A stretch of 64,000 nt of DNA from Hyphomicrobium sp. (lineage in GTDB: Bacteria > Pseudomonadota > Alphaproteobacteria > Rhizobiales > Hyphomicrobiaceae). The first letter of the stretch is position 1, and the number at the start of each line of letters is the position of its first letter. The stretch spans positions 1,178,001-1,242,000 of the forward strand of contig NZ_JAIETU010000002.1 of assembly GCF_019744875.1 (NCBI RefSeq), read 5' to 3'. This document shows, piece after piece, positions 7,693 through 15,615 of this stretch. Below the pieces are notes generated by a model. It was not told the origin of the DNA, did no database searches, and saw only the letters and a list, made by a program, of their open reading frames with translations. Both the position numbers and the translations under genes were made by a program.

Positions 7693-8820
7693 ATGCCTTG
7701 GAGCAATCAAAGCGGCGGCGGCAGCGGCAACGGAGGCGGCTGGAAAGGCGGCGGCGGGGGCGGCGGACCGTGGGGCCAGGGGCCCGGGAACCAGCCTCCA
7801 GATCTCGAAGAAATGCTGAAGCGCAGCCAGGACCGCATGAAGCAGGTCATGCATGGCGGCGGCGTGCCGGGACCGCTCGCGTTCCTCGCGGCGGTGGCCG
7901 CGGCGGCCGTCGTCGGCTGGTATGCCTTCTTCTTCCGCGTCGATCCGGATGAGCTCGGCGTCGTGATGCGCTTCGGCGAGTACGTGCGCCAGGAACCGCC
8001 GGGCCTGCACTTCCGCTGGCCCTACCCGGTCGAAGAGGTCGTCAAGCCGAAGGTCACGCGCCAGAACATCATCGAGGTCGGCATGCGCTCGGCGTCGATC
8101 GATCGCGGTTTCGGCGGCGGCGGCATCCAGGACGTCAAGGAAGAGAGCCTGATGCTGACCGGTGACGAGAACACGGTCGACATCGACTTCGTCGTCTACT
8201 GGCGCATCAAGAATGCGGAACAGTATCTGTTCAATATCGCAAACCCTGACAACACCGTGAAGGAAGTGGCCGAAAGCGCCATGCGCGAGGTCGTCGGGCA
8301 GTCGGACATCCAGCCGATCCTGACCCAGGCCCGCCAGAAGACGGAGCAGGCCGTGCTGACGCTGATCCAGCAGACGCTCGACAGCTACCAGGCCGGCATC
8401 CAGATCGATCAGGTGACGCTGCAGAAGGTCGACCCGCCGGGCGACGTGATCGACGCCTTCCGCGACGTTCAGGCAGCACGCGCCGACAAGGAGCGCCTCC
8501 AGAACGAAGCCTTCGCCTACGCCAACAAGGTGGTGCCGGAGGCGCGCGGCGAGGCCGAACGCATCCTGCAGGCCGCCGAAGGCTTCAAGCAGGGAACGGT
8601 TGCCGAAGCGCAAGGCCAGACGGCGCGCTTCCTCAAGGTTTTCGACGAATACAAGAAAGCGCCGGAGGTGACGCGCAAGCGCATCTTCCTCGAGACGATG
8701 GAACGCGTGATGGGCGGCACTGACAAGGTGATTATCGACAGCAAGAGCGGCCAGGGCGTCGTGCCTTACCTGCCGCTCGACCAGCTCCAGCGCCGCCAGC
8801 CGACCGAGGGGGGCAACTGA
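7693..8820 (+). CDS. hflK: HflK, subunit of the HflKC membrane complex
   Basis: 375 residues. HflK and HflC form a large ring in the inner membrane around FtsH and modulate its proteolysis of membrane proteins. The N-terminus is a Gly/Asn-rich cytoplasmic tail (NQSGGGSGNGGGW and a run of glycines), then one membrane helix (GPLAFLAAVAAAAVVGWYAF, about residues 56-76). The SPFH/band-7 domain follows (RVDPDELGVVMRFGEYV), then a coiled-coil stretch rich in Ala/Glu/Lys. It is followed by hflC after two bases. Confidence 0.95.
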   Translation: MPWSNQSGGGSGNGGGWKGGGGGGGPWGQGPGNQPPDLEEMLKRSQDRMKQVMHGGGVPGPLAFLAAVAAAAVVGWYAFFFRVDPDELGVVMRFGEYVRQEPPGLHFRWPYPVEEVVKPKVTRQNIIEVGMRSASIDRGFGGGGIQDVKEESLMLTGDENTVDIDFVVYWRIKNAEQYLFNIANPDNTVKEVAESAMREVVGQSDIQPILTQARQKTEQAVLTLIQQTLDSYQAGIQIDQVTLQKVDPPGDVIDAFRDVQAARADKERLQNEAFAYANKVVPEARGEAERILQAAEGFKQGTVAEAQGQTARFLKVFDEYKKAPEVTRKRIFLETMERVMGGTDKVIIDSKSGQGVVPYLPLDQLQRRQPTEGGN

Positions 8821-8822
8821 TC

Positions 8823-9728
8823 ATGCGAGCATTTCTCGGTTTTCTCGTTTTCCTGATCGCAGCCGCCGGCGTTGCAGTTTACGCCTCGGCGTTCATCGTG
8901 CACCAGAACGAGCAGGCGCTCGTGCTCGAATTCGGCAAGCCCAAGCGCGTCGTGCAGCAGCCCGGCCTGCATTGGAAGCTGCCGCTGGTCGAGACGGTCG
9001 ACATCTTCGACAAGCGCATACTCGACATCGACACGCAGACGCAGGAAGTCACGGCTTCCGACCAGAAGCGCCTGCTCGTCGACGTGTTCGCACGCTACAA
9101 GATCGTCGATCCGCTGAAGTTCTACCAGACGCTGCGTGACGAACGGCAGGTGCGTTCGCGCCTCGGTCCGATCGTCGAATCCGCCATGCGCCGCGCGCTC
9201 GGCTCGTCCACGTTCCAGGACGTCGTGCGCGACAAGCGTGAGCTGCTGATGAAGCAGATCCTCAAGAACGTGAACGACGAAGGCGAGGACTTCGGCCTGC
9301 AGGTCGTCGACGTGCGCATCAAGCGCGCCGACCTTCCCGAGCAGAACCAGAAGAGCGTGTTCGACCGCATGCGCGCCGAGCGCCAGCGCGAGGCCGCAGA
9401 GTTCCGCGCCCAGGGCACGGGCGAAGCGAGCCGCATCCGCGGCACCGCCGATCGCGACGTGACCATCATCAAGGCCGAAGCCACCCGCAAGGGCGAAGAA
9501 CTTCGGGGCGAAGGCGAAGCGCAACGCAACAGCATCTTCGCGGCCGCCTTCGGACAGGATCCCGACTTCTTCGGCTTCTACCGCTCGATGCAGGCCTACG
9601 AACAGGGCCTGCAGCCGAACGGGACGAAGTTCGTGATCTCGCCTGACTCCGAGTTCTTCGAGTACTTCAACAATCCCCTTGGGACGAGCAAGCCTGGCCA
9701 GGGGACCACATCCCGGACGCCTCAATGA
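8823..9728 (+). CDS. hflC: HflC, subunit of the HflKC membrane complex
   Basis: 301 residues. An N-terminal membrane anchor (FLGFLVFLIAAAGVAVYASA) is followed by the band-7 domain (FIVHQNEQALVLEFGKPKRV, LHWKLPLVETVDIFDKRIL). Next comes a helical region (MRAERQREAAEFRAQGTGEA, RGTADRDVTIIKAEATRKGE) typical of HflC. Its start lies two bases after the hflK stop, and its own stop overlaps the next gene by four bases (ATGA), so the set is translated as a unit. Confidence 0.95.
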   Translation: MRAFLGFLVFLIAAAGVAVYASAFIVHQNEQALVLEFGKPKRVVQQPGLHWKLPLVETVDIFDKRILDIDTQTQEVTASDQKRLLVDVFARYKIVDPLKFYQTLRDERQVRSRLGPIVESAMRRALGSSTFQDVVRDKRELLMKQILKNVNDEGEDFGLQVVDVRIKRADLPEQNQKSVFDRMRAERQREAAEFRAQGTGEASRIRGTADRDVTIIKAEATRKGEELRGEGEAQRNSIFAAAFGQDPDFFGFYRSMQAYEQGLQPNGTKFVISPDSEFFEYFNNPLGTSKPGQGTTSRTPQ

Positions 9729-9910
9729 CCGATCTCTTGGTGGCGCTCGGACTTGTGCTTGTGATTGAGGGCCTGCTTTGGGCCCTCTCTCCTGAGCTCG
9801 GACGCCACCTGCTCGCGACTGCGGCGGCCACGCCCGAGGCTAGCCTTCGCAAGGCGGGCTGGGTGGCCGTGGCGGTCGGGGCGCTCGTGGTTTGGGCTGT
9901 TCGGGGCTAA
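9725..9910 (+). CDS. DUF2065 small membrane protein (YjeT-like)
   Basis: 61 residues with two hydrophobic helices (LLVALGLVLVIEGLLWAL and AGWVAVAVGALVVWAV). Length, the two-helix layout and the position after hflC match the DUF2065/YjeT family, whose function is unknown but whose linkage to hflKC is recurrent in Proteobacteria. It overlaps hflC by four bases. Confidence 0.85.
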   Translation: MTDLLVALGLVLVIEGLLWALSPELGRHLLATAAATPEASLRKAGWVAVAVGALVVWAVRG

Positions 9911-10070
9911 GGGGCCCCGGCCCATCAAGGCTGGCGCGTTGACAGCCTCCCTGCGATCTCACACTTTGTCTTCGATCGGGCTGCTGTGCGGCCCCCACGG
10001 AGCTGCCGGCCTCCGGTCACGGTGCGGTCGCGAGGCGACGCGTGGCTTGCCGGCGATGAAGGAGCAATCG

Positions 10071-11603
10071 ATGCGTTGGACGAACTTGAGAGACCGGGTC
10101 TCGGCCGCACCGCGGCAGTTGAAGGCCTTGGCCGCTCCGCGGCAGATGCGGGCCGCGATGGCGTCTCTCGTTCTGGCCCCCGTTCTCGCGACCGCTCTCG
10201 CCGGCTCGCCAGCCCATGCCCAGCGCGGGCCGGAGTCGGTGGCGCCAATCGCCGAGAAGCTCATCGATGCGGTCGTGAACATTTCGACGAGCCAGGTGGC
10301 CAAGGGGCCTGAGGGCGTGCCCCTGCCGCAGGTTCCGAAGGGTTCGCCGTTCGAAGACTTCTTCGAGGACTTCTTCAACAAAAAAGGTGGCGGCGGGCGC
10401 GTGCCGCCACAGGACCGCAAGGTGTCCTCGCTCGGCTCCGGCTTCGTGATCGACGGCGCGGAAGGTCTGGTGGTGACGAACAACCACGTCATCGAAGGCG
10501 CGGACGAGATCATCGTCAATTTCCACGACGGATCGAAGCTCAAGGTCGACAAGGTGCTGGGCCGCGACACCAAGGCGGACCTCGCGCTGCTCAAGGTGAC
10601 GCCGAAGAAGCCGCTCGTGTCGGTCAAGTTCGGCTCGTCGGCCAACGTCAAAGTCGGCGACTGGGTGATGGCGATCGGCAATCCGTTCGGCCTCGGCGGA
10701 ACGTTGACCGTCGGTATCATTTCGGCCAAGCAGCGCGACATCAATGCGGGCCCCTATGACGACTTCCTGCAGACGGACGCTGCCATCAACAAGGGCAACT
10801 CGGGCGGGCCGCTGTTCAACATGCAAGGCGAAGTCGTCGGTGTGAACACGGCCATCATCTCGCCCACGGGCGGCTCGATCGGCATCGGCTTCGCCGTGCC
10901 CGCCGATACCGTCACGGCGGTGATTTCGCAGCTCAAGGAGTTCGGGCAGGTCAAGCGCGGCTGGCTCGGCGTCAAGATCCAGTCGATCAGCGAAGACATC
11001 GGCGAAAGCCTCGGCGTGCCCGAGAACACCGGCGCGCTCGTGGCCGGGGTGACCCCGGATTCGCCTGCCGCGAAGGCGGGCGTCGAAGCGGGCGACGTGA
11101 TCCTCAAGTTCGACGGCAAGGACGTGACAACCATGCGCGGGCTGCCCAAGCTGGTCGCCCAGTCTCAGATCGGCAAGGCTGTCGATATCGAGATCCAGCG
11201 GCAGGGCCAGAAGAAGACGCTGTCGGTGACGGTCGGGATGCTGGACGACGAAGAAGGCAATCCGACGCCCGCCGCCGAGGAAAAGAAGGACGAGGCGCCA
11301 CCCGCGTCGAGCACCGTCCTCGGTCTGTCGCTGCTGCCGCTCAACGACGAAATGCGCAGCCGCTTCGGCTTCGACGCCAAGGTCAAGGGCCTGATCGTGG
11401 GCGACATCGACCCGTCGAGCGCGGCCGCCTCCAAGAACATCCGGCAGGGCGACGTAATAACGGAAGCCCAGCAGGAGCCCGTGGCGACCGCGAAAGACCT
11501 CGAAACGGCCATCGAAAAGGTGAAAAAGACCGGCGGCAAGAGCGTGCTTCTGCTGGTCGAGGATGCGAAGGGCGATACTCGTTTCGTCGCTATCCCGTTC
11601 TAG
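10071..11603 (+). CDS. Periplasmic serine protease of the Do/DegP (HtrA) family
   Basis: 510 residues from the ATG at 10071, which has AAGGAG seven bases upstream; a start at 10056 or earlier frames are less likely. A signal peptide (ALAGSPAHA cleavage) precedes the trypsin-like domain. Catalytic triad candidates are His in TNNHVIEGA (about 139), Asp in TKADLALLKV (about 170) and Ser in NKGNSGGPLFN (about 244). Two PDZ domains follow (RGWLGVKIQ and later GLSLLPLNDEMRSRFGF). DegP-type enzymes degrade or refold misfolded envelope proteins. It sits just after hflKC-DUF2065, making a membrane/envelope quality-control cluster. DegP and DegQ cannot be told apart from sequence alone. Confidence 0.93.
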   Translation: MRWTNLRDRVSAAPRQLKALAAPRQMRAAMASLVLAPVLATALAGSPAHAQRGPESVAPIAEKLIDAVVNISTSQVAKGPEGVPLPQVPKGSPFEDFFEDFFNKKGGGGRVPPQDRKVSSLGSGFVIDGAEGLVVTNNHVIEGADEIIVNFHDGSKLKVDKVLGRDTKADLALLKVTPKKPLVSVKFGSSANVKVGDWVMAIGNPFGLGGTLTVGIISAKQRDINAGPYDDFLQTDAAINKGNSGGPLFNMQGEVVGVNTAIISPTGGSIGIGFAVPADTVTAVISQLKEFGQVKRGWLGVKIQSISEDIGESLGVPENTGALVAGVTPDSPAAKAGVEAGDVILKFDGKDVTTMRGLPKLVAQSQIGKAVDIEIQRQGQKKTLSVTVGMLDDEEGNPTPAAEEKKDEAPPASSTVLGLSLLPLNDEMRSRFGFDAKVKGLIVGDIDPSSAAASKNIRQGDVITEAQQEPVATAKDLETAIEKVKKTGGKSVLLLVEDAKGDTRFVAIPF

Positions 11604-11614
11604 GCCCGGTGCCC

Positions 11615-11875
11615 ATGGAAATCACCGAAGCGGAAGCCATCGAGATCGCGGGAGACGCCGAGGGCGACATCGTGGCGGAGGAGATGAACGACGAGACGGA
11701 CTCCTCCGTCGTGTTGAGAAAGTTTCCCTCGCGCTTTGTTTTGGGCGCAAGCTGCGACGCCACGGATACCTATAAGTTCTATGTTTTCGACGACCTCGAG
11801 GCCGCACAAGTACATTTCGACCAGCTTGCCGAAACGATGCGAAGCACGGGCACGCCATTCGGCGCCGCGAGCTGA
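11615..11875 (+). CDS. Small acidic protein of unknown function
   Basis: 86 residues from the ATG at 11615; a GTG at 11609 is an equally possible start. The N-terminal half is very acidic (EITEAEAIEIAGDAEGDI, EEMNDETDSS); the second half is mixed (FVLGASCDATDTYKFYVFDD, AAQVHFDQLAETM). There is no signal peptide or membrane segment, and no family is recognised. It lies 12 bases after the DegP-type protease and 36 before psd on the same strand, so it is probably cotranscribed with them. Confidence 0.6.
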   Translation: MEITEAEAIEIAGDAEGDIVAEEMNDETDSSVVLRKFPSRFVLGASCDATDTYKFYVFDDLEAAQVHFDQLAETMRSTGTPFGAAS

Positions 11876-11910
11876 GCGCACCACGGCGGCACACACACCA
11901 GGAGGACGGA

Positions 11911-12621
11911 TTGGCCGGCCATTCACTGCTTGAGACGATCACCGACAGCCTCGCACCCGTTCATCGCGACGGGCACAAATTCGTGGCCATCGGGCTCGCG
12001 GTCACGCTGCTGCTGCTCTGGCTCGTGCCGACGCTGGGGTGGATCGCGGCGATCATCACCGCCTGGGTCATCTACTTTTTCCGCGATCCCGATCGGGTGA
12101 CGCCGCTGCGCGACGGACTGATCGTGGCGCCGGCCGACGGCAAGGTTTCGCTGATCGAAAAGGTGCGCCCGCCGGCCGAGCTCGAACTCGGCGACGACGA
12201 GCGGGTGCGGATCTCGATCTTCCTTTCGGTGTTCGACGTGCACATCCAGCGCTCGCCGCTGGCCGGGCGCATCATCCGCTCGCTTTACGTGCCGGGCGCG
12301 TTCCTCAACGCGGCGCTCGACAAGGCGTCGGAAGAGAACGAGCGGCGCACGATCGTCGTCGAGACGTCGGCCGGTCTCAAGGTCGCCGTGGTGCAGATCG
12401 CGGGCCTCGTGGCACGCCGGATCGTGACGTTCGCGGACGAAGGCGATAACATCGGGGTCGGCGAACGCTTCGGCCTCATCCGCTTCGGGTCGCGCGTCGA
12501 TACCTACCTGCCGCCGGGCGCATTCCCCGCGGTGGCTGTCGGACAGCGCGCGATCGGCGGCGAGACCGTGCTTTCGGATCTGAGATCGACGGAGCCCGAG
12601 CGCGAAGCCCGGCAGCACTGA
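11911..12621 (+). CDS. psd: Phosphatidylserine decarboxylase proenzyme
   Basis: 236 residues; the start is a TTG at 11911 with AGGAGG upstream. The enzyme converts phosphatidylserine to phosphatidylethanolamine at the inner membrane. It is of the short class, with self-cleavage at the Gly-Ser bond in RFGSRVD (about G193/S194), which generates the pyruvoyl group. N-terminal hydrophobic segments (AIGLAVTLLLLWLVP, GWIAAIITAWVIYFF) anchor it. FLSVFDVHIQRSPLAG is a conserved block. It precedes pssA by 26 bases, so the two steps of PE synthesis are cotranscribed. Confidence 0.95.
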   Translation: MAGHSLLETITDSLAPVHRDGHKFVAIGLAVTLLLLWLVPTLGWIAAIITAWVIYFFRDPDRVTPLRDGLIVAPADGKVSLIEKVRPPAELELGDDERVRISIFLSVFDVHIQRSPLAGRIIRSLYVPGAFLNAALDKASEENERRTIVVETSAGLKVAVVQIAGLVARRIVTFADEGDNIGVGERFGLIRFGSRVDTYLPPGAFPAVAVGQRAIGGETVLSDLRSTEPEREARQH

Positions 12622-12647
12622 GCCAACAAGCCCCCCTGAGAGGCCCC

Positions 12648-13622
12648 ATGGATCCGGTCGTACCGCAACTCGAGAAGGAAACGCGCCGGCGGCGCAGGCG
12701 GCCCATGTTCAGTCATGCGCGCATCCCCGTGCGCATGATGGTGCCGAACTTCTTCACGCTGCTCGGCCTGTGCGCAGGCCTGACGTCGATCCGCATGTCG
12801 ATCGAGGGGCGTTACGACTTCGCGCTGGCGGCGATCGTGTTCGCCGCCTTGCTCGACGGGCTTGACGGGCGCATCGCGCGGCTGCTCAAGGCCTCGTCGC
12901 GGTTCGGGGCGGAGCTCGACAGCCTGGCGGATTTCGTCAACTTCGGCGTGGCGCCGGCCATCATGATCTTCACGTGGGGGCTCGGGTCGCACAAGAGCCT
13001 CGGCTGGATCGCCGTGATGCTGTTCGCGCTCGCCTCCGCACTCAGGCTCGCGCGCTTCAACGCCGTGCTCGATGACGACCGGCCGAAGTGGCAATCGGAT
13101 TTCTTCATGGGCGTGCCGACGCCTGCCGCGGCAATCGTGGTGCTGCTGCCGATCTATCTCTGGCATCTCGGCATCGACCTTCGCTCCTCGCCGCTGCTGC
13201 TCAATCTCGTGCTCGCCTACACGATGGTCATCGGCGTCATGATGGTGTCGATGCTGCCGACCTATTCGGGCAAGCTGCTCGGCGAGCGCATCGAGCGCGA
13301 GTGGGTGCTGCCGATCTTCATTCTGGTGATGCTGGCGGTCGCGTGCCTGCTGACCTACCCTTATGCGACGCTGTCGATTGCGACGGTGCTCTATCTGGCC
13401 GCGATCCCGCCGACCTGGCGGCGCTACCGGCGGCTCGAGCAGATGCATGCCGCAGGCGGGCCGGCACCCGAAAGCGCCACGGCTGCGGCGATGGCCGCGG
13501 AGAGCGCTCCGGCACCCGCCTCCACGGCACCCGCCTCACCTGCCGCCCCGGACCCGAAGCCGATCTCGCCGTCCGAGACTTCCCGGGTCGTCGAAATCCG
13601 CCCTGGCGAGCACAAGCGGTAG
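12648..13622 (+). CDS. pssA: CDP-diacylglycerol-serine O-phosphatidyltransferase
   Basis: 324 residues. It makes phosphatidylserine from CDP-diacylglycerol and serine; the product is the substrate of psd next door. The CDP-alcohol phosphotransferase motif D-x2-D-G-x2-A-R-x8-G-x3-D-x3-D is complete at residues 70-95 (DGLDGRIAR, then GAELDSLAD). Multiple membrane helices follow (WIAVMLFALASALRLARF, AAIVVLLPIYLWHLGI, LVLAYTMVIGVMMVSML). The protein is longer than most PssA because of a C-terminal Ala/Pro-rich tail of about 60 residues that looks disordered. Confidence 0.94.
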   Translation: MDPVVPQLEKETRRRRRRPMFSHARIPVRMMVPNFFTLLGLCAGLTSIRMSIEGRYDFALAAIVFAALLDGLDGRIARLLKASSRFGAELDSLADFVNFGVAPAIMIFTWGLGSHKSLGWIAVMLFALASALRLARFNAVLDDDRPKWQSDFFMGVPTPAAAIVVLLPIYLWHLGIDLRSSPLLLNLVLAYTMVIGVMMVSMLPTYSGKLLGERIEREWVLPIFILVMLAVACLLTYPYATLSIATVLYLAAIPPTWRRYRRLEQMHAAGGPAPESATAAAMAAESAPAPASTAPASPAAPDPKPISPSETSRVVEIRPGEHKR

Positions 13623-13789
13623 AACAACGGCTTCGCGCCCACGCAAGCGCGCGGTGCAAGCGTTGCGCGCATGCACCGCTGAGGCTGTCCGTTGCCTGAA
13701 CGCCGCCGCTTGCGCGGCGACAGCCCCATTTATTTGCCCTAAGCTCCGGCCCGCTGGGATTGCGTCACAATTCGCCGGGGGTATCGCGT

Positions 13790-15598
13790 ATGGCCGAAGC
13801 CGCAACGAAGCCGTCAAAGATCTGGCGGCGCCGCCTCGACTACATCTTCGGCCGCAATACGCTGATCGGCGTCGCTTCGCTGATGCTGCTGTTCCTCTCC
13901 GGGTACGCGACCTGGCACGGCATGCGCGACTTCATTCTCGGCGCGTCATCGACGGCGGCGGGGCCCGCACCCGGCACGATGTCGATCCCGAACGACATCC
14001 TCGTCATCGGCGTCGTCGTCGCGCTCACCTTCCTCATGTGGCTCGCGCTGCGCGAGACATTCGGCGCGGGCCGCGACTTCGGCGACCGCATCATCATGTT
14101 CGTGCTCTACGTTTTCCTCGCGATCTGGTCGATCGGCTTCGGCTACGGGTTCTGGTGGAGCCTGATCTCGGGAGAGGAAGCGACGCGAACCGGTCTCTCT
14201 GGATTGCAGGAGGATGCGCGCGACGCGAGCGCCGTGGTGGCCGCGCGGCTCGATGCGGTGCGCTCGCAGCTCGACAACGTCGTCTCGTGGTCGGAAGGGC
14301 AGATGGCGCGCGAGGAGACGAGCGGGGGAAGCTGCGGCACGTCCTCCGGCGCGGGGCGCGGGCCGCTCTATAACGCACGGCGCGGTGTGAAGGATTCAGT
14401 GGCCACGCTGCGCGACGGCATGGTGCGAAGCTGGCTCGAACCCGTGCAGGCCGAGGTGGAGCAGTTGCGCCAGAGCGCGCAGTCGCTCGCGGGCGGCACC
14501 GTGGAGGAGCGCCAGCGCAACTTCGAAAACACCGCCTCGCAGATCAGAGGCTCGGCGCGCAACATCGCCGCGCGCTCGAACGAGCTCGGTAAGTCCACGG
14601 CGGCCGAGATGCGCGCGCTCGCCGAGACGGTCTCGGTGGCGCCGGGGCAGCCCGGCTTCTCGTGCTACGACCCCACCCTCGCCCAGAGGCTCACGCAGGC
14701 GGCGGCTCAGGCCGATCAGCCCGCCGAGGTGACGCTGCGCGACGCCGCATTCAGCGAAGGCCCGGCCGGCGTCGCCAACGCTGTAAAGAACCTCTGGAAG
14801 AACATCGGCGCCTACACGGGCAGCATGGTCACCTACATTTTCAGCGGCGGCGCCGAGCCGGCCGGGCAGACGCATTCGGGCGACCCCATCACCGGGCGCG
14901 ACCTGATCGCGCTCCTGGCGTCCATCGGCATCGACTTCGGACTGCTCGTGCTCGCGATCCTCAATCCGCCTGCGAGACGCCCGGAGATGGCGGGCGACAA
15001 GCGCCGGGAAATCCAGGCGGCCATCGCCACCGCCATCGCACGGGCGCCGGACGCGGATCTCGAATGGGTGCGCCGTCATTTCATCTATCACCGCTCTGCG
15101 TCCTATCTCGTCATTCCGAACCTCTACAGCACGGACTCCGAGAAGGAGGGCGCCAAGGCGCTGGCCATGAACCAGCTCGCGGGCGTGCTGGACGACCTGG
15201 ACCTCGTCGCCTGGCCAAAGCCCGGCTGGCCGAAGAATGCCAAGACGAAGCTCATCAAGAGCGAATTGCAGAAGCTCAAGGACGAGGAAGCCCAGGGCAG
15301 CGACACCGACCTCACCGACATTCGCAAGAAGTGGCTGGAGACGGCCGGGCACACGGACGGTCCGGATGCCGAAGCGCGCGACGAGCAAGTGCGAAACGCC
15401 GCGCCGCTACGCAACCACGGCCTGTTCTCGAAAGCCGAGCGCGCGTTGACGATTGCGGGGTGGAGCGAACAGGCGCGCCGCGACGTCGAAGTCTACCGTC
15501 TCGTGGACACGGAAGGGCTGACGCCCATCCTGGACGTGCTCAACGACGGCGGAACCGGGCCGGCCGCTTCTTCGGCGGACAAGAAAGACGAGGCGTAA
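13790..15598 (+). CDS. Membrane protein with four predicted helices and a long periplasmic coiled coil, unknown function
   Basis: 602 residues from the ATG at 13790. Three closely spaced helices lie at the N-terminus (LIGVASLMLLFLSGYATW, ILVIGVVVALTFLMWLAL, IIMFVLYVFLAIWSIGFGYG). A long, mostly helical region of about 250 residues follows, rich in Ala/Glu/Arg, with two isolated cysteines (SCGTSSG and FSCYDP). A fourth helix (LIALLASIGIDFGLLVLAIL) precedes a charged C-terminal domain of about 210 residues (WVRRHFIYHRSASYLVIPNL, AGVLDDLDLVAWPKPGW). I do not recognise the family. It faces the HerA-like ATPase gene tail to tail, with 17 bases between stops. Confidence 0.8.
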   Translation: MAEAATKPSKIWRRRLDYIFGRNTLIGVASLMLLFLSGYATWHGMRDFILGASSTAAGPAPGTMSIPNDILVIGVVVALTFLMWLALRETFGAGRDFGDRIIMFVLYVFLAIWSIGFGYGFWWSLISGEEATRTGLSGLQEDARDASAVVAARLDAVRSQLDNVVSWSEGQMAREETSGGSCGTSSGAGRGPLYNARRGVKDSVATLRDGMVRSWLEPVQAEVEQLRQSAQSLAGGTVEERQRNFENTASQIRGSARNIAARSNELGKSTAAEMRALAETVSVAPGQPGFSCYDPTLAQRLTQAAAQADQPAEVTLRDAAFSEGPAGVANAVKNLWKNIGAYTGSMVTYIFSGGAEPAGQTHSGDPITGRDLIALLASIGIDFGLLVLAILNPPARRPEMAGDKRREIQAAIATAIARAPDADLEWVRRHFIYHRSASYLVIPNLYSTDSEKEGAKALAMNQLAGVLDDLDLVAWPKPGWPKNAKTKLIKSELQKLKDEEAQGSDTDLTDIRKKWLETAGHTDGPDAEARDEQVRNAAPLRNHGLFSKAERALTIAGWSEQARRDVEVYRLVDTEGLTPILDVLNDGGTGPAASSADKKDEA

Positions 15599-15615
15599 GG
15601 CGCCGCGGCCGACGA

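Noticed and set aside
9765-10070. N-terminal extension of the DegP-type protease
   Set aside because: The added residues are Arg/Pro-rich, overlap the DUF2065 gene and would bury the signal peptide.
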